A stretch of 64,000 nucleotides of DNA, taken from positions 4,898,001 through 4,962,000 of the forward strand of contig NZ_CP037952.1 in NCBI RefSeq assembly GCF_004358345.1. The letters run 5' to 3'. Every line of letters begins with the position of its first letter. Within the stretch, counting starts at the first letter, position 1. This stretch comes from Parashewanella spongiae (GTDB lineage Bacteria > Pseudomonadota > Gammaproteobacteria > Enterobacterales > Shewanellaceae). The translations under genes and the position numbers were made by a program. Positions 7,704-19,792 of this stretch are shown piece by piece. Below the pieces are notes generated by a model. That model was not told the DNA's origin and ran no database searches. It was given only the letters and a program-made list of their open reading frames with translations.

Positions 7704-9977
7704 TTACAAGCTTATATCATTATCATTACCGCCGACTTCCACTCTATCGACACGCTGTAATCCTCGTGGCAGTTTAGCGCCACGGCGACCACGCTCACCT
7801 TGATAATATTCTAAGTCAGCAGGTTTTAAAGTTAACTTGCGCTTGCCTGCCCACAGAGTTACCGACGTATCAGCGGGAACAATGTGCAAATGAGCTAACC
7901 ATTCATCACGAGTTTTAGCGCGTTCAGTAGGAATACCTATGATCTTATTGCCTTTACCCTTACTCAACTGAGGCAATGCATTGAAGTTAAACAGCAACAT
8001 ACGGCCCTCATTAGAAATCGCTAAAATAGAGGCGTTTTCAGACACATTAACTAATGTTGGGGTCAAAGATTTCGAATTCTTAGGTAAACTCAGTAAAGCT
8101 TTGCCCGCTTTATTCCGAGAAATCATATCGGCAAAGGTACAAATAAACCCATAACCTGCATCACTGGCTAACAAGAAACATTGTTTATCTTCTGATAAAA
8201 CGACATGCTCCATGCGCTCATTGGGAGCCAAATTAAAGCGAGTGGTAATAGGCTCGCCTTGGCTACGCGCGGATGGCATAGTATGGGTTTCGGTCGCAAA
8301 CGCACGACCAGAAGAGTCAATAAACACCGTTTGTTGGTTACTTCGTCCTATCGCACTCGATAGATAACTATCACCCGCTTTATAGGATAAGGTTGTCGGA
8401 TCAATATCGTGTCCTTTCGCACAACGTATCCAACCTTTTTCGGATAACACCACGGTAACGGGTTCACTGGGCACTAATGCTTGCTCAGATAACGCTTTGG
8501 ATTCACTGCGTTCAATCACTGGCGTTCTACGATCATCACCGTAGGTTTCGCCGTCTTTGATCAATTCTTTTTTAACCAGCGTTTTCAAACGACGATCAGA
8601 ACTTAGAGTTAGCTCTAGTTTGTCACGCTCTTCGGCTAATTCATTTTGCTCAGTTTGAATTTTAACTTCTTCAAGCTTTGCTAAATGGCGAAGTTTTAAA
8701 TCTAAGATGGCTTCGGCTTGACGCTCACTCAGCTTAAAACGAGCCATCAATTCCGCCTTAGGATTATCGTATTGCCTGATAATTTCAATGACTTCATCGA
8801 TATTAAGGAATGCAATCATTAACGCATCGAGTACGTGCAAACGAGCTAATACTTTATCAAGTCGGTATTGCAGACGTTTACGAACCGTTTCAGTCCTAAA
8901 CGACAACCATTCTGTCAGTATTTGCTTCAACCCCTTAACCTGTGGACGTCCATCCAAACCGAGTACATTTAAATTAACTCTAAAACTTTTTTCGAGATCC
9001 GTTGTGGCAAACAAGTGTGCCATCAATTGATCGCAATCGACACGATTCGAGCGTGGAATTATCACTAATCTTACTGGATTCTCATGATCAGATTCGTCCC
9101 GTAAGTCAGCAACCATAGGCAATTTTTTCGCCTGCATTTGCGCTGCGATTTGCTCTAATATTTTAGCACTGCCGACTTGATGTGGCAGTGCAGTAACGAT
9201 GATTTCACCTTGCTCCATGCCAAACACTGCGCGCATTTTGATTGAACCGCGCCCTGAAGCATAAATCTTTTTAATGTCTATTGCAGGAGTAATTATTTCA
9301 GCTTCTGTCGGATAATCAGGTGCTGGCACAAACTCCATAAGACGTTCTAAATCAGCCTTAGGGTTATCGAGTAATTCAACACTGGCTCCCACCAGTTCAT
9401 TAACATTATGCGGTGGTATATCGGTCGCCATACCAACGGCAATACCGGTAATACCATTAATTAAAATATGCGGAAGTCGTGATGGCAACACTAATGGCTC
9501 TTTCATTGTACCATCAAAATTTACTCCCCAATCGACCGTACCTTGTCCAAGCTCACTCAATAATACTTCTGAAAACTTTGATAATTTTGCTTCGGTATAA
9601 CGCATGGCGGCAAAGGATTTAGGATCGTCGGGCGCCCCCCAGTTACCTTGACCATCAACGAGTGGATAGCGATATGAGAATGGCTGCGCCATCAGTACCA
9701 TGGCTTCATAACATGCACTGTCACCGTGAGGGTGATACTTACCTAAAACGTCACCCACTGTACGGGCTGATTTTTTATACTTCGCCGCAGCAGATAACCC
9801 TAATTCACTCATGGCATAGATGATACGGCGTTGTACAGGTTTAAGACCATCCCCAATATTCGGTAATGCTCGATCCATAATGACGTACATAGAATAATTA
9901 AGATAAGCTTCTTCGGTGAAACGCCTTAATGGCATTTGTTCGACACCATCTAAACTTAAATCAATTGCATCACTCAT
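7704..9977 (-). CDS. parC: DNA topoisomerase IV subunit A
   Basis: 757 residues, close to E. coli ParC (752). The DNA breakage-reunion domain is N-terminal with the catalytic tyrosine in [11 protein letters not shown] (about residue 125), followed by the C-terminal beta-pinwheel. The quinolone-determining region reads [13 protein letters not shown] with the wild-type serine and glutamate. It decatenates daughter chromosomes together with ParE. Its ATG overlaps the stop of the upstream beta-propeller gene (ATGA), so parE, that gene and parC are one unit. Confidence 0.97.
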   Translation of the reverse strand: MSDAIDLSLDGVEQMPLRRFTEEAYLNYSMYVIMDRALPNIGDGLKPVQRRIIYAMSELGLSAAAKYKKSARTVGDVLGKYHPHGDSACYEAMVLMAQPFSYRYPLVDGQGNWGAPDDPKSFAAMRYTEAKLSKFSEVLLSELGQGTVDWGVNFDGTMKEPLVLPSRLPHILINGITGIAVGMATDIPPHNVNELVGASVELLDNPKADLERLMEFVPAPDYPTEAEIITPAIDIKKIYASGRGSIKMRAVFGMEQGEIIVTALPHQVGSAKILEQIAAQMQAKKLPMVADLRDESDHENPVRLVIIPRSNRVDCDQLMAHLFATTDLEKSFRVNLNVLGLDGRPQVKGLKQILTEWLSFRTETVRKRLQYRLDKVLARLHVLDALMIAFLNIDEVIEIIRQYDNPKAELMARFKLSERQAEAILDLKLRHLAKLEEVKIQTEQNELAEERDKLELTLSSDRRLKTLVKKELIKDGETYGDDRRTPVIERSESKALSEQALVPSEPVTVVLSEKGWIRCAKGHDIDPTTLSYKAGDSYLSSAIGRSNQQTVFIDSSGRAFATETHTMPSARSQGEPITTRFNLAPNERMEHVVLSEDKQCFLLASDAGYGFICTFADMISRNKAGKALLSLPKNSKSLTPTLVNVSENASILAISNEGRMLLFNFNALPQLSKGKGNKIIGIPTERAKTRDEWLAHLHIVPADTSVTLWAGKRKLTLKPADLEYYQGERGRRGAKLPRGLQRVDRVEVGGNDNDISL

Positions 9978-11125
9978 GATTTATTTCCTGTTACTTTTGG
10001 CTTAGGTGAAGGAGGATTTTTATAAAACAGGCGATAAATGTTGCCTTTTAAATCATCAGAGATATACATAGCACCATCATGGCCTATCGCTAATGAGTAA
10101 GGTCTTGCAACGGGAAATGCACCATCTAAAAAACTGATTAAGGTATTACGTTTAACAACTTTATTATTTTCTACTTCTAACCACACCACCTGATATCCGA
10201 CTTTACTAGAACGATTCCAAGAACCATTTTCAGCAACAAACAACTGATCATGATATTTCTCAGGGAATTGTGTCCCACGATAAAAGCGGACGCCCACAGG
10301 TTCTACGTGGGCTGGCAGCTCAAATGTTGGAAGGGTGATGGTTAAACTTTTTGGCTTTCGATAAGCGGGTTCAACAACAGTACGTCCGTGTAAATATGGG
10401 AATCCAAAATGGCTGCCTTTTTGTTCAACACGATTAATTTCATCGGCTGGGATATTATCCCCCATCCAATCACGACCACTGTCAGCAAACCACAATGCAT
10501 CATCAGTCGGAGACCAATCAAAACCTTTTACACTGCGAACGCCACTCGCTATCAATTCATTGGCGCCAGAGGTTACATCAATGGCGATAATGCTACCCAA
10601 TGGTGTTTCTGGCTCACAGACATTACATGATGCACCAACCGCCACATATAAACGTCCATCTGGGCCAAAGTGCATGGTGCGGCTGCCACGTTTTTTTGAC
10701 TCGGGCAAATTATCATAAATGACTGCCGGACGTCCTGGGCGACGAAGCCTTTGCTCAATGTCTGAGAACCGTAAAATGCGATTTTCTACAGCAACAAACA
10801 AGCTACCATTGTGAAAAGCGATTGCATCGGGATTTTTCATGCCTTTAGCAATTACATATCGTTTTTCGACTCGTCCATCTAAGTCTGTATCGACCAGAGC
10901 CGTAACGGTACCAGTCTTACCAGAGCCAACAAATACCGTTCCTTTATCACCTATCGCAAGCTGCTTAGCATCACCAAGATTTGAAGCGTACAGCGTCACA
11001 CCAAAGCCTTTTGTGACCGTAATCAATAATGGTTTTGAAGCCGCAATAACTTGGTTGGCCGCGGCCAACAATGCTATAAAACTAGCAAACCACACGAATA
11101 GCTTGTATTTAATATTCAGCTTCAT
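9974..11125 (-). CDS. Secreted sorbosone-dehydrogenase-like beta-propeller protein
   Basis: 383 residues from the ATG at 11125, which has GAGG five bases upstream and opens a signal peptide ([20 protein letters not shown], then AAANQVIA); the frame is open from 11146. The mature part matches the PQQ-dependent glucose/sorbosone dehydrogenase fold: repeated blade motifs such as [64 protein letters not shown]-like and [15 protein letters not shown]. Family members oxidise sugars or aldehydes in the periplasm with PQQ. Whether this one binds PQQ cannot be read here, and the substrate is unknown. It sits between parE and parC with overlaps, so co-expression is positional rather than functional as far as is known. 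Confidence 0.82.
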   Translation of the reverse strand: MKLNIKYKLFVWFASFIALLAAANQVIAASKPLLITVTKGFGVTLYASNLGDAKQLAIGDKGTVFVGSGKTGTVTALVDTDLDGRVEKRYVIAKGMKNPDAIAFHNGSLFVAVENRILRFSDIEQRLRRPGRPAVIYDNLPESKKRGSRTMHFGPDGRLYVAVGASCNVCEPETPLGSIIAIDVTSGANELIASGVRSVKGFDWSPTDDALWFADSGRDWMGDNIPADEINRVEQKGSHFGFPYLHGRTVVEPAYRKPKSLTITLPTFELPAHVEPVGVRFYRGTQFPEKYHDQLFVAENGSWNRSSKVGYQVVWLEVENNKVVKRNTLISFLDGAFPVARPYSLAIGHDGAMYISDDLKGNIYRLFYKNPPSPKPKVTGNKS

Positions 11126-11148
11126 CATTGCCTCAACTAACCGCATCC

Positions 11149-13056
<1,908 letters not shown>

Positions 13057-13082
13057 TTATGGCCATGTTGCGGCCCTGTATA

Positions 13083-13661
13083 TTAATTTGTCAACTTCAA
13101 AAAATTACTTATTTCAGGTAAATGCTTTTTATAATCGACAAAACCGTGGTCGCCATTAGGCTCTATCAACATTTTACAACAATGATATTTATTTACCGCT
13201 TGACGATAATCTAACACTTCGTCGCCAGTTTGCAGTAGGACAAAAAATCGGTCTGGATGCGTGATGACTTCGCTATCAATTTCTTTCAACCATTGCTGAT
13301 GCTCTGGTGTAACCTCAAAAGACTGCTCTGTAAATGGATTGTATTGTGTACCGAGCAACTCTTCCATTAGCTCATAGGGTTTAACGACAGGGTTTATCAA
13401 TACAGCCTTGCCGCCATAATGTTGTGCCAAATGCGTCGCAAAGTATCCCCCAAGCGATGAACCAATATACCTAAGAGGTTGATTAGCAGCTTTAGCTTGC
13501 TGCACTATGTTACTTAATAGTTCGATAGCCTCTTTAGCGCAATTGGGTAATTGAGGCTGACAAAAGTTTAGTTCAGGAAAGGTACGCTGTATAAATTCAG
13601 CGGTTTGTATGCCTTTATCCGATAAAGGCGAACTATTAAATCCATGAATGTAGAGCAGCAT
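13083..13661 (-). CDS. yqiA: YqiA-type esterase
   Basis: 192 residues, alpha/beta-hydrolase fold: oxyanion region MLLYIHGFNSSPLSDKG, nucleophile elbow GSSLGG (serine near 69), acid residue in LLQTGDEVLDYR and catalytic histidine in NGDHGFVDY. E. coli YqiA is a small esterase acting on short-chain acyl-CoA and model esters. Its place between cpdA and parE is the conserved gene order. Confidence 0.92.
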   Translation of the reverse strand: MLLYIHGFNSSPLSDKGIQTAEFIQRTFPELNFCQPQLPNCAKEAIELLSNIVQQAKAANQPLRYIGSSLGGYFATHLAQHYGGKAVLINPVVKPYELMEELLGTQYNPFTEQSFEVTPEHQQWLKEIDSEVITHPDRFFVLLQTGDEVLDYRQAVNKYHCCKMLIEPNGDHGFVDYKKHLPEISNFLKLTN

Positions 13662-13706
13662 AGTTCCTCACGCTGCGGTGTCTGGCAATGAATGATTCGT
13701 TGTCGC

Positions 13707-14549
13707 CTAATAACCGCTGACTTCATTTTCTGGGGTAAACCGATCGCCAACAACACGATGCACTTGGGTGACAATGCTACCATTTGCGTGCAAGTGCAGC
13801 AATCGATAACCCGGCTGTAAGCCATCTACAGCAAAATGATCGGACTGTGGCGTAAATTGAATGCAGGTCGAAGGCGTCGCCATAAGCGAAATGTCATGAT
13901 GTTCACCACGATGTGTATCATCAAACTCTTGGTGAATATGCCCCCATAAAACCCCTCTTACTTGAGCATATCGTCCAATCCGTTGTAAGAACTCATCACC
14001 GTTCGTCAACCAATGCCTATCGAGCCAATCACAATTTATCTTTAACGGGTGATGATGCAGGCAAATTAGCACGTGTTTTTCAGGGTATTGTTCGATAGCC
14101 TTTTGAATAAACTGAAACTCTAACTCTGGCAAAAAACCTGCTGGTTTCTTCGCAATTGTAGAGTTCAATAACAACACTTGCCATTCATCAAACACAATTT
14201 GCCGTTGAGGCTTAATATGCTTGGCTATCATATGTTGTTGCATCAACTGCCATTCATCATGGTTGCCGGGTAGATAATGGCAAGGCAATGCCAGTGCTTC
14301 TGAACACTTATTGAAACGTTGATAGGACTCACTGGTATAGTCTTGACTGATGTCTCCGGTTGCCAGCAAAACATCGGCTTCATGTTTTTTTAAGCTCATG
14401 AGATCAACCACAGCCTGCATGCTGTTTGCCGTGTTCACTCCCAACAGTTGACCATCAGGATCGGCGAATAGGTGAGTATCGGTCATCTGCATTAAACAGA
14501 TGTTGTTGCTATCCTTTTTCGGATAATAAATTGCTGCGTCGCGCACCAT
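13707..14549 (-). CDS. cpdA: 3',5'-cyclic AMP phosphodiesterase CpdA
   Basis: 280 residues with all class III metallophosphoesterase motifs: MTDTHLF, GDISQD, GNHDEW, CLHHHP and GHIHQEF, which hold the two metal ions. It hydrolyses cAMP to AMP in the cytoplasm and so tunes CRP signalling. The start overlaps the stop of the upstream yqiB-like gene (TAATG), and yqiA follows after 45 bp. Confidence 0.94.
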   Translation of the reverse strand: MVRDAAIYYPKKDSNNICLMQMTDTHLFADPDGQLLGVNTANSMQAVVDLMSLKKHEADVLLATGDISQDYTSESYQRFNKCSEALALPCHYLPGNHDEWQLMQQHMIAKHIKPQRQIVFDEWQVLLLNSTIAKKPAGFLPELEFQFIQKAIEQYPEKHVLICLHHHPLKINCDWLDRHWLTNGDEFLQRIGRYAQVRGVLWGHIHQEFDDTHRGEHHDISLMATPSTCIQFTPQSDHFAVDGLQPGYRLLHLHANGSIVTQVHRVVGDRFTPENEVSGY

Positions 14550-14998
14550 TATTTTCCAGAATTATTGTGTGTAGGGACGGTTACCGAATCGTGGCGACCA
14601 ATTTTAAGTAATTCTTCCAAAAATGCATTAATTTGATATTTTTCATTAGGCTGATGCATCGATGGATTAGGGTAATGATACACCGGAAGTAATCGATAAA
14701 TCTGTTGACTAGTTAACACTTCTGCTAATTGTGCATCATGATAAATCCGAACTAACACTTTGGGTTGATTAACAAATTGACTCCCAGAGTGAGGGCGGAT
14801 CACTTCAATCAATTGAGTGTATTTAGTGCTCTCTAGCAACTTAACATCGAGCGTGCCCACTTGGCTGCTGACTTGCCACCTAGATTCATCACTAGGTGGC
14901 AACCATAATAAAATTCGATGATAATTTCGGCTGCATAATGCTAAAAATTGACTGACATTAGGTCGATACCGACGTGACATTAACGTCATTGCATACAC
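14549..14998 (-). CDS. yqiB: DUF1249 (YqiB-like) protein
   Basis: 149 residues, matching DUF1249: N-terminal RRYRPNVSQFLALCSRNYHRIL and C-terminal RLLPVYHYPNPSMHQPNEKYQINAFL-type block (about 110-137). No catalytic motif is known for the family. It is invariably placed between nudF and cpdA, here with a 1-bp gap to nudF and an overlapping stop/start with cpdA, so it is translated as part of that unit. Confidence 0.9.
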   Translation of the reverse strand: MYAMTLMSRRYRPNVSQFLALCSRNYHRILLWLPPSDESRWQVSSQVGTLDVKLLESTKYTQLIEVIRPHSGSQFVNQPKVLVRIYHDAQLAEVLTSQQIYRLLPVYHYPNPSMHQPNEKYQINAFLEELLKIGRHDSVTVPTHNNSGK

Positions 14999-14999
14999 C

Positions 15000-15635
15000 T
15001 TACGTTAAGTCTTGATAATTCAATTGTAGCCATTGCAAGCCAATGACAGAGGCCGCGTTACTAATCTCGCCGCTTTTTACCATTCTGTATGCACTTTCAC
15101 GATCAATAGCATGCACACGAATATCTTCATTTTCAATGTCTAATCCATGTATTCCCTTAGCATCGTTTGCATTGACACTGGCCCAGTAAAAATAAAATAG
15201 TTCTGTTGTACCTCCGGGGCTTGCAAATATTTGTGATATTGGAATCAAACTGTTGGCTTTTACTCCAGCTTCTTCGAACAATTCATCATTCGCAACTTGC
15301 TCTGGTTGGCGATGTTTATCCACCATGCCGGCCACCAGTTCAAACATCCAAGGCGTGCCTTTCTCCCTCAATGAAGGAATACGAATTTGTTCAATCAATA
15401 TCACTTTGTCGGTAACAGGGTCATAAGGCAACACTACAACAGCATCACCTCTTTCGAACACTTCACGGCGAATTGGCTGACTCCAACCACCAGCAAACAA
15501 ACGATGTTTAAAACAGTATTCATCTACTTTAAAAAAGCCTTTAAAAACAGTTTTCTTTTCTATTAACTGCACATGGGTATAATTAAACTGGCTGGTTAAT
15601 CGCGTCATATCAAGAACCGGAACAATTAGTTGCAA
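15000..15635 (-). CDS. nudF: ADP-ribose pyrophosphatase (Nudix), atypical box
   Basis: 211 residues with NudF-type flanks: RREVFERGDAVVVLPYDPVTDKVILIEQIR before, and FASPGGTTELFYFYWASV after the Nudix helix. The family hydrolyses ADP-ribose to AMP and ribose-5-phosphate. The Nudix box reads GMVDKHRQPEQVANDELFEEAGV in two parts: the first conserved glutamate is arginine and the arginine of REUXEE is aspartate, while the metal-binding EL..EE glutamates remain. The start is a TTG at 15635 with AGGA close upstream; an ATG at 15608 lacks one. It is divergent from tolC across 245 bp. Family is firm; activity of this variant is uncertain. Confidence 0.88.
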   Translation of the reverse strand: MQLIVPVLDMTRLTSQFNYTHVQLIEKKTVFKGFFKVDEYCFKHRLFAGGWSQPIRREVFERGDAVVVLPYDPVTDKVILIEQIRIPSLREKGTPWMFELVAGMVDKHRQPEQVANDELFEEAGVKANSLIPISQIFASPGGTTELFYFYWASVNANDAKGIHGLDIENEDIRVHAIDRESAYRMVKSGEISNAASVIGLQWLQLNYQDLT

Positions 15636-15880
15636 ATTTCCTGTAAGGTTATCACACAGTTGTCAAATAAAATCTGTTACACTTTTCGTTTGACTGAAAT
15701 ACCATTGGTTTTTAATATCTAACGTATTAAAAATTTGCTGTATCGGGAAGCGTCGGGAAGCGCAAACCGCCAGTGTTTTCAAAGAAATTCTTGCCTTGTG
15801 CCAGACTTTGAAAATAAGGCATATTTTTGAAGTTAATATGTCTTCACTATAAGAAGACCGAATGTCTAAAAGGACAGCAC

Positions 15881-17194
15881 ATGAAATTTAAGCTTAAATC
15901 TGTTTGTGCCGCGCTTACACTCGCTGTAGCGTCAACAGCCGCTCATGCAGATGATTTATTACAGATCTATCAGCAAGCGTTAACCAGCGATACCATTGTT
16001 TTGCAAGCCAAAGCGCAGCGTGATTCTTCGTACGCCAAAATTGAACAAACACGAGCAGGCTTACTGCCAACGCTAAGTGGCTCAGTAGGTTATAACAAAA
16101 GATGGGGAAATTCTTCTGAATTTACTTCTTCAGGTATTTCTACCGGTTTAACTCTAACCCAAAGCGTTTACGATCATAGCGTTTGGATCGGTTTAAGCTT
16201 AGCCGAAAAAGCAGCTGCACAAGCGGATTCATCTTATGCCTCTGCATTGCAAGAATTGATGGCACGAGTGACATCAAGCTATTTTGATGTATTAACAGCA
16301 AAAGACAATGCCGAATTCAAAATTGCTGAAAAGCGCGCCATTGAACGTCAACTTGAGCAAACTAAACAACGTTTTGCGGTCGGTTTAACTGCCATTACCG
16401 ATGTTCATGAAGCGCAAGCTCAGTATGACTTAGCCACGGCGTCTGAAATCTTGGCTCAAAACACTCTTGATAATAGCTATGAAGCATTGCGTGAAATTAC
16501 TGGTATTGATCATCTCAATATTGATGCTTTAGATACTGAACGTTTTTCAGCGGTGACACCTGCACCACAATCATCTAAAGATTGGATCAAAATTGCTGAA
16601 GCAAACAGTATAGAGTTAATTGGCCAGCGTTTAGGCAAAGATATTGCTCGTGACACAATTAAAGTATACGAAGCGGGCCACTTGCCATCGCTTAATTTTA
16701 ATGCTGGTTACAGCAAGAGTTTCGATCAAGATACTAATGATGCGAGCGATACTAATTTAAATAAAGAAAGCAAGAACGTAGGGCTCACGCTCTCCGTGCC
16801 TATCTTCCAAGGCTTTGCAGTTGATTCACAAGTTGAACAAGCTAAGTATGATTATATTGCTGCAAGCCAAAAGCTTGAGCAAACGCATCGCAGCGTTGTT
16901 AAAAATATCCGCAATAACTTTAACAATGTAAAAGCGTCTATCAGCTCAATTAAAGCGTACCAACAGTCAGTCATTTCTTCTGAAAGTGCGTTAAAGGCGA
17001 CTCAAGCAGGTTTTGAAGTCGGTACTCGTACAATTGTTGATGTATTAAATCGTACTCGTGATTTATATGACTCTAAACGCCAACTTTCTGATGCACGCTA
17101 TGGATACATTAAATCTGTATTTGCCCTTAAACAAGCGGCAGGTACACTGAGCGAAGACGACATCATTGGTATTAATAACGGCTTAAAAAAGTAA
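15881..17194 (+). CDS. tolC: Outer-membrane efflux channel TolC
   Basis: 437 residues from the ATG at 15881, chosen because AAAGGA precedes it and it opens a clear signal peptide (MKFKLKSVCAALTLAVASTA, cleavage after AHA). The frame continues upstream to 15827 without support. Two outer-membrane-efflux repeats are visible, each with long helices and the barrel strands (SGSVGYNKRWG; LNFNAGYSKSF), and the conserved GLTAITDVHEAQAQYDLA and VGTRTIVDVLNRTRDLYDSK pair. It forms the trimeric exit duct for tripartite pumps and type I secretion. The divergent nudF/tolC arrangement is that of E. coli. A strong terminator follows. Confidence 0.95.
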   Translation: MKFKLKSVCAALTLAVASTAAHADDLLQIYQQALTSDTIVLQAKAQRDSSYAKIEQTRAGLLPTLSGSVGYNKRWGNSSEFTSSGISTGLTLTQSVYDHSVWIGLSLAEKAAAQADSSYASALQELMARVTSSYFDVLTAKDNAEFKIAEKRAIERQLEQTKQRFAVGLTAITDVHEAQAQYDLATASEILAQNTLDNSYEALREITGIDHLNIDALDTERFSAVTPAPQSSKDWIKIAEANSIELIGQRLGKDIARDTIKVYEAGHLPSLNFNAGYSKSFDQDTNDASDTNLNKESKNVGLTLSVPIFQGFAVDSQVEQAKYDYIAASQKLEQTHRSVVKNIRNNFNNVKASISSIKAYQQSVISSESALKATQAGFEVGTRTIVDVLNRTRDLYDSKRQLSDARYGYIKSVFALKQAAGTLSEDDIIGINNGLKK

Positions 17195-17222
17195 GTTCAT
17201 TAGAATCATAATGTGTTTATTT

Positions 17223-17260
17223 AACAATAAAAAACCGCCAAAAGGCGGTTTTTTATTGTT
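17223..17260 (+). terminator. tolC intrinsic terminator
   Basis: Perfect 17-bp arms built on AAAAAACCGCC / GGCGGTTTTTT with a 4-base loop; the stem ends in a T-run. It lies 28 bp after the tolC stop. Confidence 0.93.
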
Positions 17261-17270
17261 TCAACCCTAG

Positions 17271-17582
17271 GGTCTGTTGATCTTTCAGGATTAAATTTTG
17301 TGCTATTTGAGCATTTATCTGTTCAAGGCGTGAGCAGTGACGCTTAGCCATCTAAGTGAGCTGGTCACAACACAGAGCAGTGAATGCTCAAAAGCATCGA
17401 AAAAAGAGAGAGCGTAAATTGGTCGCTCTTTCTAAATAAAAGGTGCTGCGTTATCGTTTTCTTATTTGAAAACGAAGTAACGACAGTTTTGTATGTCGAT
17501 AATAACCAAACCTCACAAACTCTGCCTTGCATAAAATAACCAATTTATCGCTGCAAAAACAATCACGAAAGATCAACAGATC
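17271..17582. repeat. Family C element (MITE-like), copy 1
   Basis: 312 bp with inverted ends GGTCTGTTGATCTTTC and (complement) GATCTGTTGATCTTTC, flanked on both sides by CTAG (17267-17270 and 17583-17586). CTAG is either a 4-bp target duplication or the outer part of the inverted repeat. It is about 97 percent identical by eye to 30663-30974, in the same orientation, and non-coding. It contains the hairpin CGACAGTTTTGTATGTCG at 17481-17498. Confidence 0.85.
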
Positions 17583-17600
17583 CTAGAATGCCTCAAGTGA

Positions 17601-18272
17601 TTAAAAATCGATTTCTAATCCTAAGAAATAACCATCGATTTTAGTATTCGCATTCACACCAGAAAAATTATCCGCTTCAAAATTAAATTCACGATAACCA
17701 GCCCGAATACGATAATCAAGCGCCAAGCCATCAAAGGTGTAGCCCATACCAACGGAGTAATCGTAGACGTCTTTTTCATTGATACCAGCCATCACATCAA
17801 CAAAACCATACAAATCGAAGCCGGGTAAGCTGGCTGTTGCATTTGCATAAGCCATAACAATACCACTGTCGATATCAGTGCGATTACCCGATATTTTTAA
17901 ATTACCATGCATCTTTCGATAAGCTGCACCCGCATCAAGCGAGACCAAGTCATTATCAAGCAGTTCATAATAAAGCGTAAAATCAAGATGACTTAAATCG
18001 GTACTGTCATCTGCATTCACATTTTTACCGTCAATCTTTAAGAAGTTTTCTCGAAGCATAACATTGGGAATAAATGGAACTGGATGCTCAACCGCTATCC
18101 AAGCTCGCCCTTGTTTTTCCGAATCAAAATCACTTAACGAACCCGTATCTGTCGATATCGCCCCTGCTGAATCTAAGGCCCAAAGATCGGCGCCTAAATG
18201 AACACCCGCGACAGTAGCCGCTTGAGTTGCACCACTCGCCAACAACGCCGCTGTAACAAGTAATTTCTTCAT
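17601..18272 (-). CDS. Outer-membrane beta-barrel protein (TIGR04219-like)
   Basis: 223 residues: signal peptide MKKLLVTAALLASGATQA, then alternating short strands with aromatic girdles (VAGVHLGADLWAL, LDFTLYYELLDND, YDYSVGMGYTFDGLALDYRI) ending in the terminal barrel signature GYFLGLEIDF with C-terminal phenylalanine. Size fits an 8- to 10-strand barrel. It resembles the TIGR04219 group common in Shewanella and Vibrio, whose function is not known. It follows the DUF2333 gene by 2 bp, hence an operon. Confidence 0.82.
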   Translation of the reverse strand: MKKLLVTAALLASGATQAATVAGVHLGADLWALDSAGAISTDTGSLSDFDSEKQGRAWIAVEHPVPFIPNVMLRENFLKIDGKNVNADDSTDLSHLDFTLYYELLDNDLVSLDAGAAYRKMHGNLKISGNRTDIDSGIVMAYANATASLPGFDLYGFVDVMAGINEKDVYDYSVGMGYTFDGLALDYRIRAGYREFNFEADNFSGVNANTKIDGYFLGLEIDF

Positions 18273-18274
18273 GT

Positions 18275-19261
18275 TTATCCCTTTGATAATAAATGAGTTA
18301 AGTCAATGATAGCTGCATTAGCTCGTGAGATATAATTCGCCATCACTAATGAGTGGTTAGCAAGTAAACCAAAGCCACTGCCATTAAAAATCATTGGACT
18401 CCACACAGGTTGCTGAGTGGCTTCTAATTCACGAATGATTTGTTGAAAACTCGCTCTGGCGTTTTTCTTTTCGAGCACATCTGCAAAGTCCACTTCCACA
18501 GCTCGCATAAAGTTAAGCAAGGCCCAAGCGCTTCCTTTCGTTTCATAAAAAACGTCATCAATTTTCCACCAACTGGTTTTTACTTTATGCTCTGAAAAAT
18601 TGAATGTTGATTGCCTCGCATCAGGATCGCCGGCAAGATCGGTATTAACACGAGTTGTCGCTACACTGGCAGATAATCGTTGTGACAAACTGCCAAGCCT
18701 GTTTTTTACGTCTCTCAACCACTCATTAAGATTATCGGCTCTGGCATAAAACTGGACATCAGGGTTATTTGGATCAGTAATACTTTGGCGATATAAGTTC
18801 ACTAAATTCACTGCATCTCGGTATTCAGTTTCAGGCCGTGGGATCAACCAGCTAGTATGGTCGATATTTAACTTAGCTTGAGCTTGACTGAGATCTTGAT
18901 TTTCAACCGATTGTGATTGGGAACGGCTAAACTCTTTACGCATCACTCGCACTAAATCTCTGGCTTGTTCAAGAGCACCAAATTCAAAAGCGTGCATATT
19001 ATCCATGAACACTGACGGTGGCATGGTATCGTTCGATGTCCAGCCACCAGGTTTTTCTAACAGCACCGTGACAGTATTGATCAAAGCACTGCTGGTAGCA
19101 TATCCAACTACTGTTTGCCCTGTTGTTGATAGCTTAGTTTCTGGCTGGATTGGATCAGGCTCTATACCCCACCATACACCTAAGCTAAATAACAAAACAA
19201 ACATCACAACCAAACCGATTGCAATTTTTTTACCTAATTGTAAATTCCAATTGATCGCCAT
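18275..19261 (-). CDS. DUF2333 family membrane-anchored protein
   Basis: 328 residues. One N-terminal transmembrane segment (KIAIGLVVMFVLLFSLGVWW, about 11-30) anchors a large periplasmic domain. The block GGWTSNDTMPPSVFMDNMHAFEFG and the C-terminal WSPMIFNGSGFGLLANHSLVMANYISRANAA are typical of DUF2333. Function unknown; in this order it sits between a copper chaperone and an outer-membrane barrel, suggesting an envelope role. Confidence 0.85.
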   Translation of the reverse strand: MAINWNLQLGKKIAIGLVVMFVLLFSLGVWWGIEPDPIQPETKLSTTGQTVVGYATSSALINTVTVLLEKPGGWTSNDTMPPSVFMDNMHAFEFGALEQARDLVRVMRKEFSRSQSQSVENQDLSQAQAKLNIDHTSWLIPRPETEYRDAVNLVNLYRQSITDPNNPDVQFYARADNLNEWLRDVKNRLGSLSQRLSASVATTRVNTDLAGDPDARQSTFNFSEHKVKTSWWKIDDVFYETKGSAWALLNFMRAVEVDFADVLEKKNARASFQQIIRELEATQQPVWSPMIFNGSGFGLLANHSLVMANYISRANAAIIDLTHLLSKG

Positions 19262-19272
19262 TGGATGGTTCC

Positions 19273-19749
19273 TTAATGATGATGTTTATGTTCGTGCTTG
19301 TGATCATGAGGCATGGCCATTTTCTTAACCAGAAGCTCAATGGTCATTGAACTATTATCAGAAAATGTCAATGTAAGCGGTATTTTCTGATCAAGTTGTA
19401 ATGGTTTCTTAAGCCCGATAATCATGATGTGATTTCCAGACTGCGAAAGGGTTAATTTGCCATGCTCCGCAATATCATAGCTTTCTACTCGGCGCATTTT
19501 TATTATGCCGTTTTCTTCTAATAAGGTATGCAATTGTGCTTCTTTGGCAACTGGTGTTTCAGCCGCAACCAAACGAATGGCAGCACCATGATTCTCTAAT
19601 GTAAAATAAGCGGCGGTATTAGGTACTGTCGCAGGCATAGCTCGAACATGACCTTCAATTAAATGGAGATCATTAGCCCAAACTTGAAAAGTAAAGCTCG
19701 CTACGATCAATAATTTCAATGAGTATTTAAATACGCTTAGCAATGTCAT
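19273..19749 (-). CDS. PCu(A)C-type periplasmic copper chaperone
   Basis: 158 residues with a signal peptide and the PCu(A)C/DUF461 fold: GHVRAMPATVPNTAAYFTLEN, the methionine/histidine sites in AQLHTLLEENGIIKMRRVE and a terminal extension that is almost all histidine (HDHKHEHKHHH). Known members deliver Cu(I) to the CuA/CuB sites of cytochrome oxidase. The histidine tail may bind extra copper or zinc. It is 11 bp from the DUF2333 gene on the same strand and divergent from the crotonase gene. Confidence 0.88.
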   Translation of the reverse strand: MTLLSVFKYSLKLLIVASFTFQVWANDLHLIEGHVRAMPATVPNTAAYFTLENHGAAIRLVAAETPVAKEAQLHTLLEENGIIKMRRVESYDIAEHGKLTLSQSGNHIMIIGLKKPLQLDQKIPLTLTFSDNSSMTIELLVKKMAMPHDHKHEHKHHH

Positions 19750-19792
19750 AAACTCCGTGTAGGTTCACACCCTTCTTTAAGGAAACCCAATT

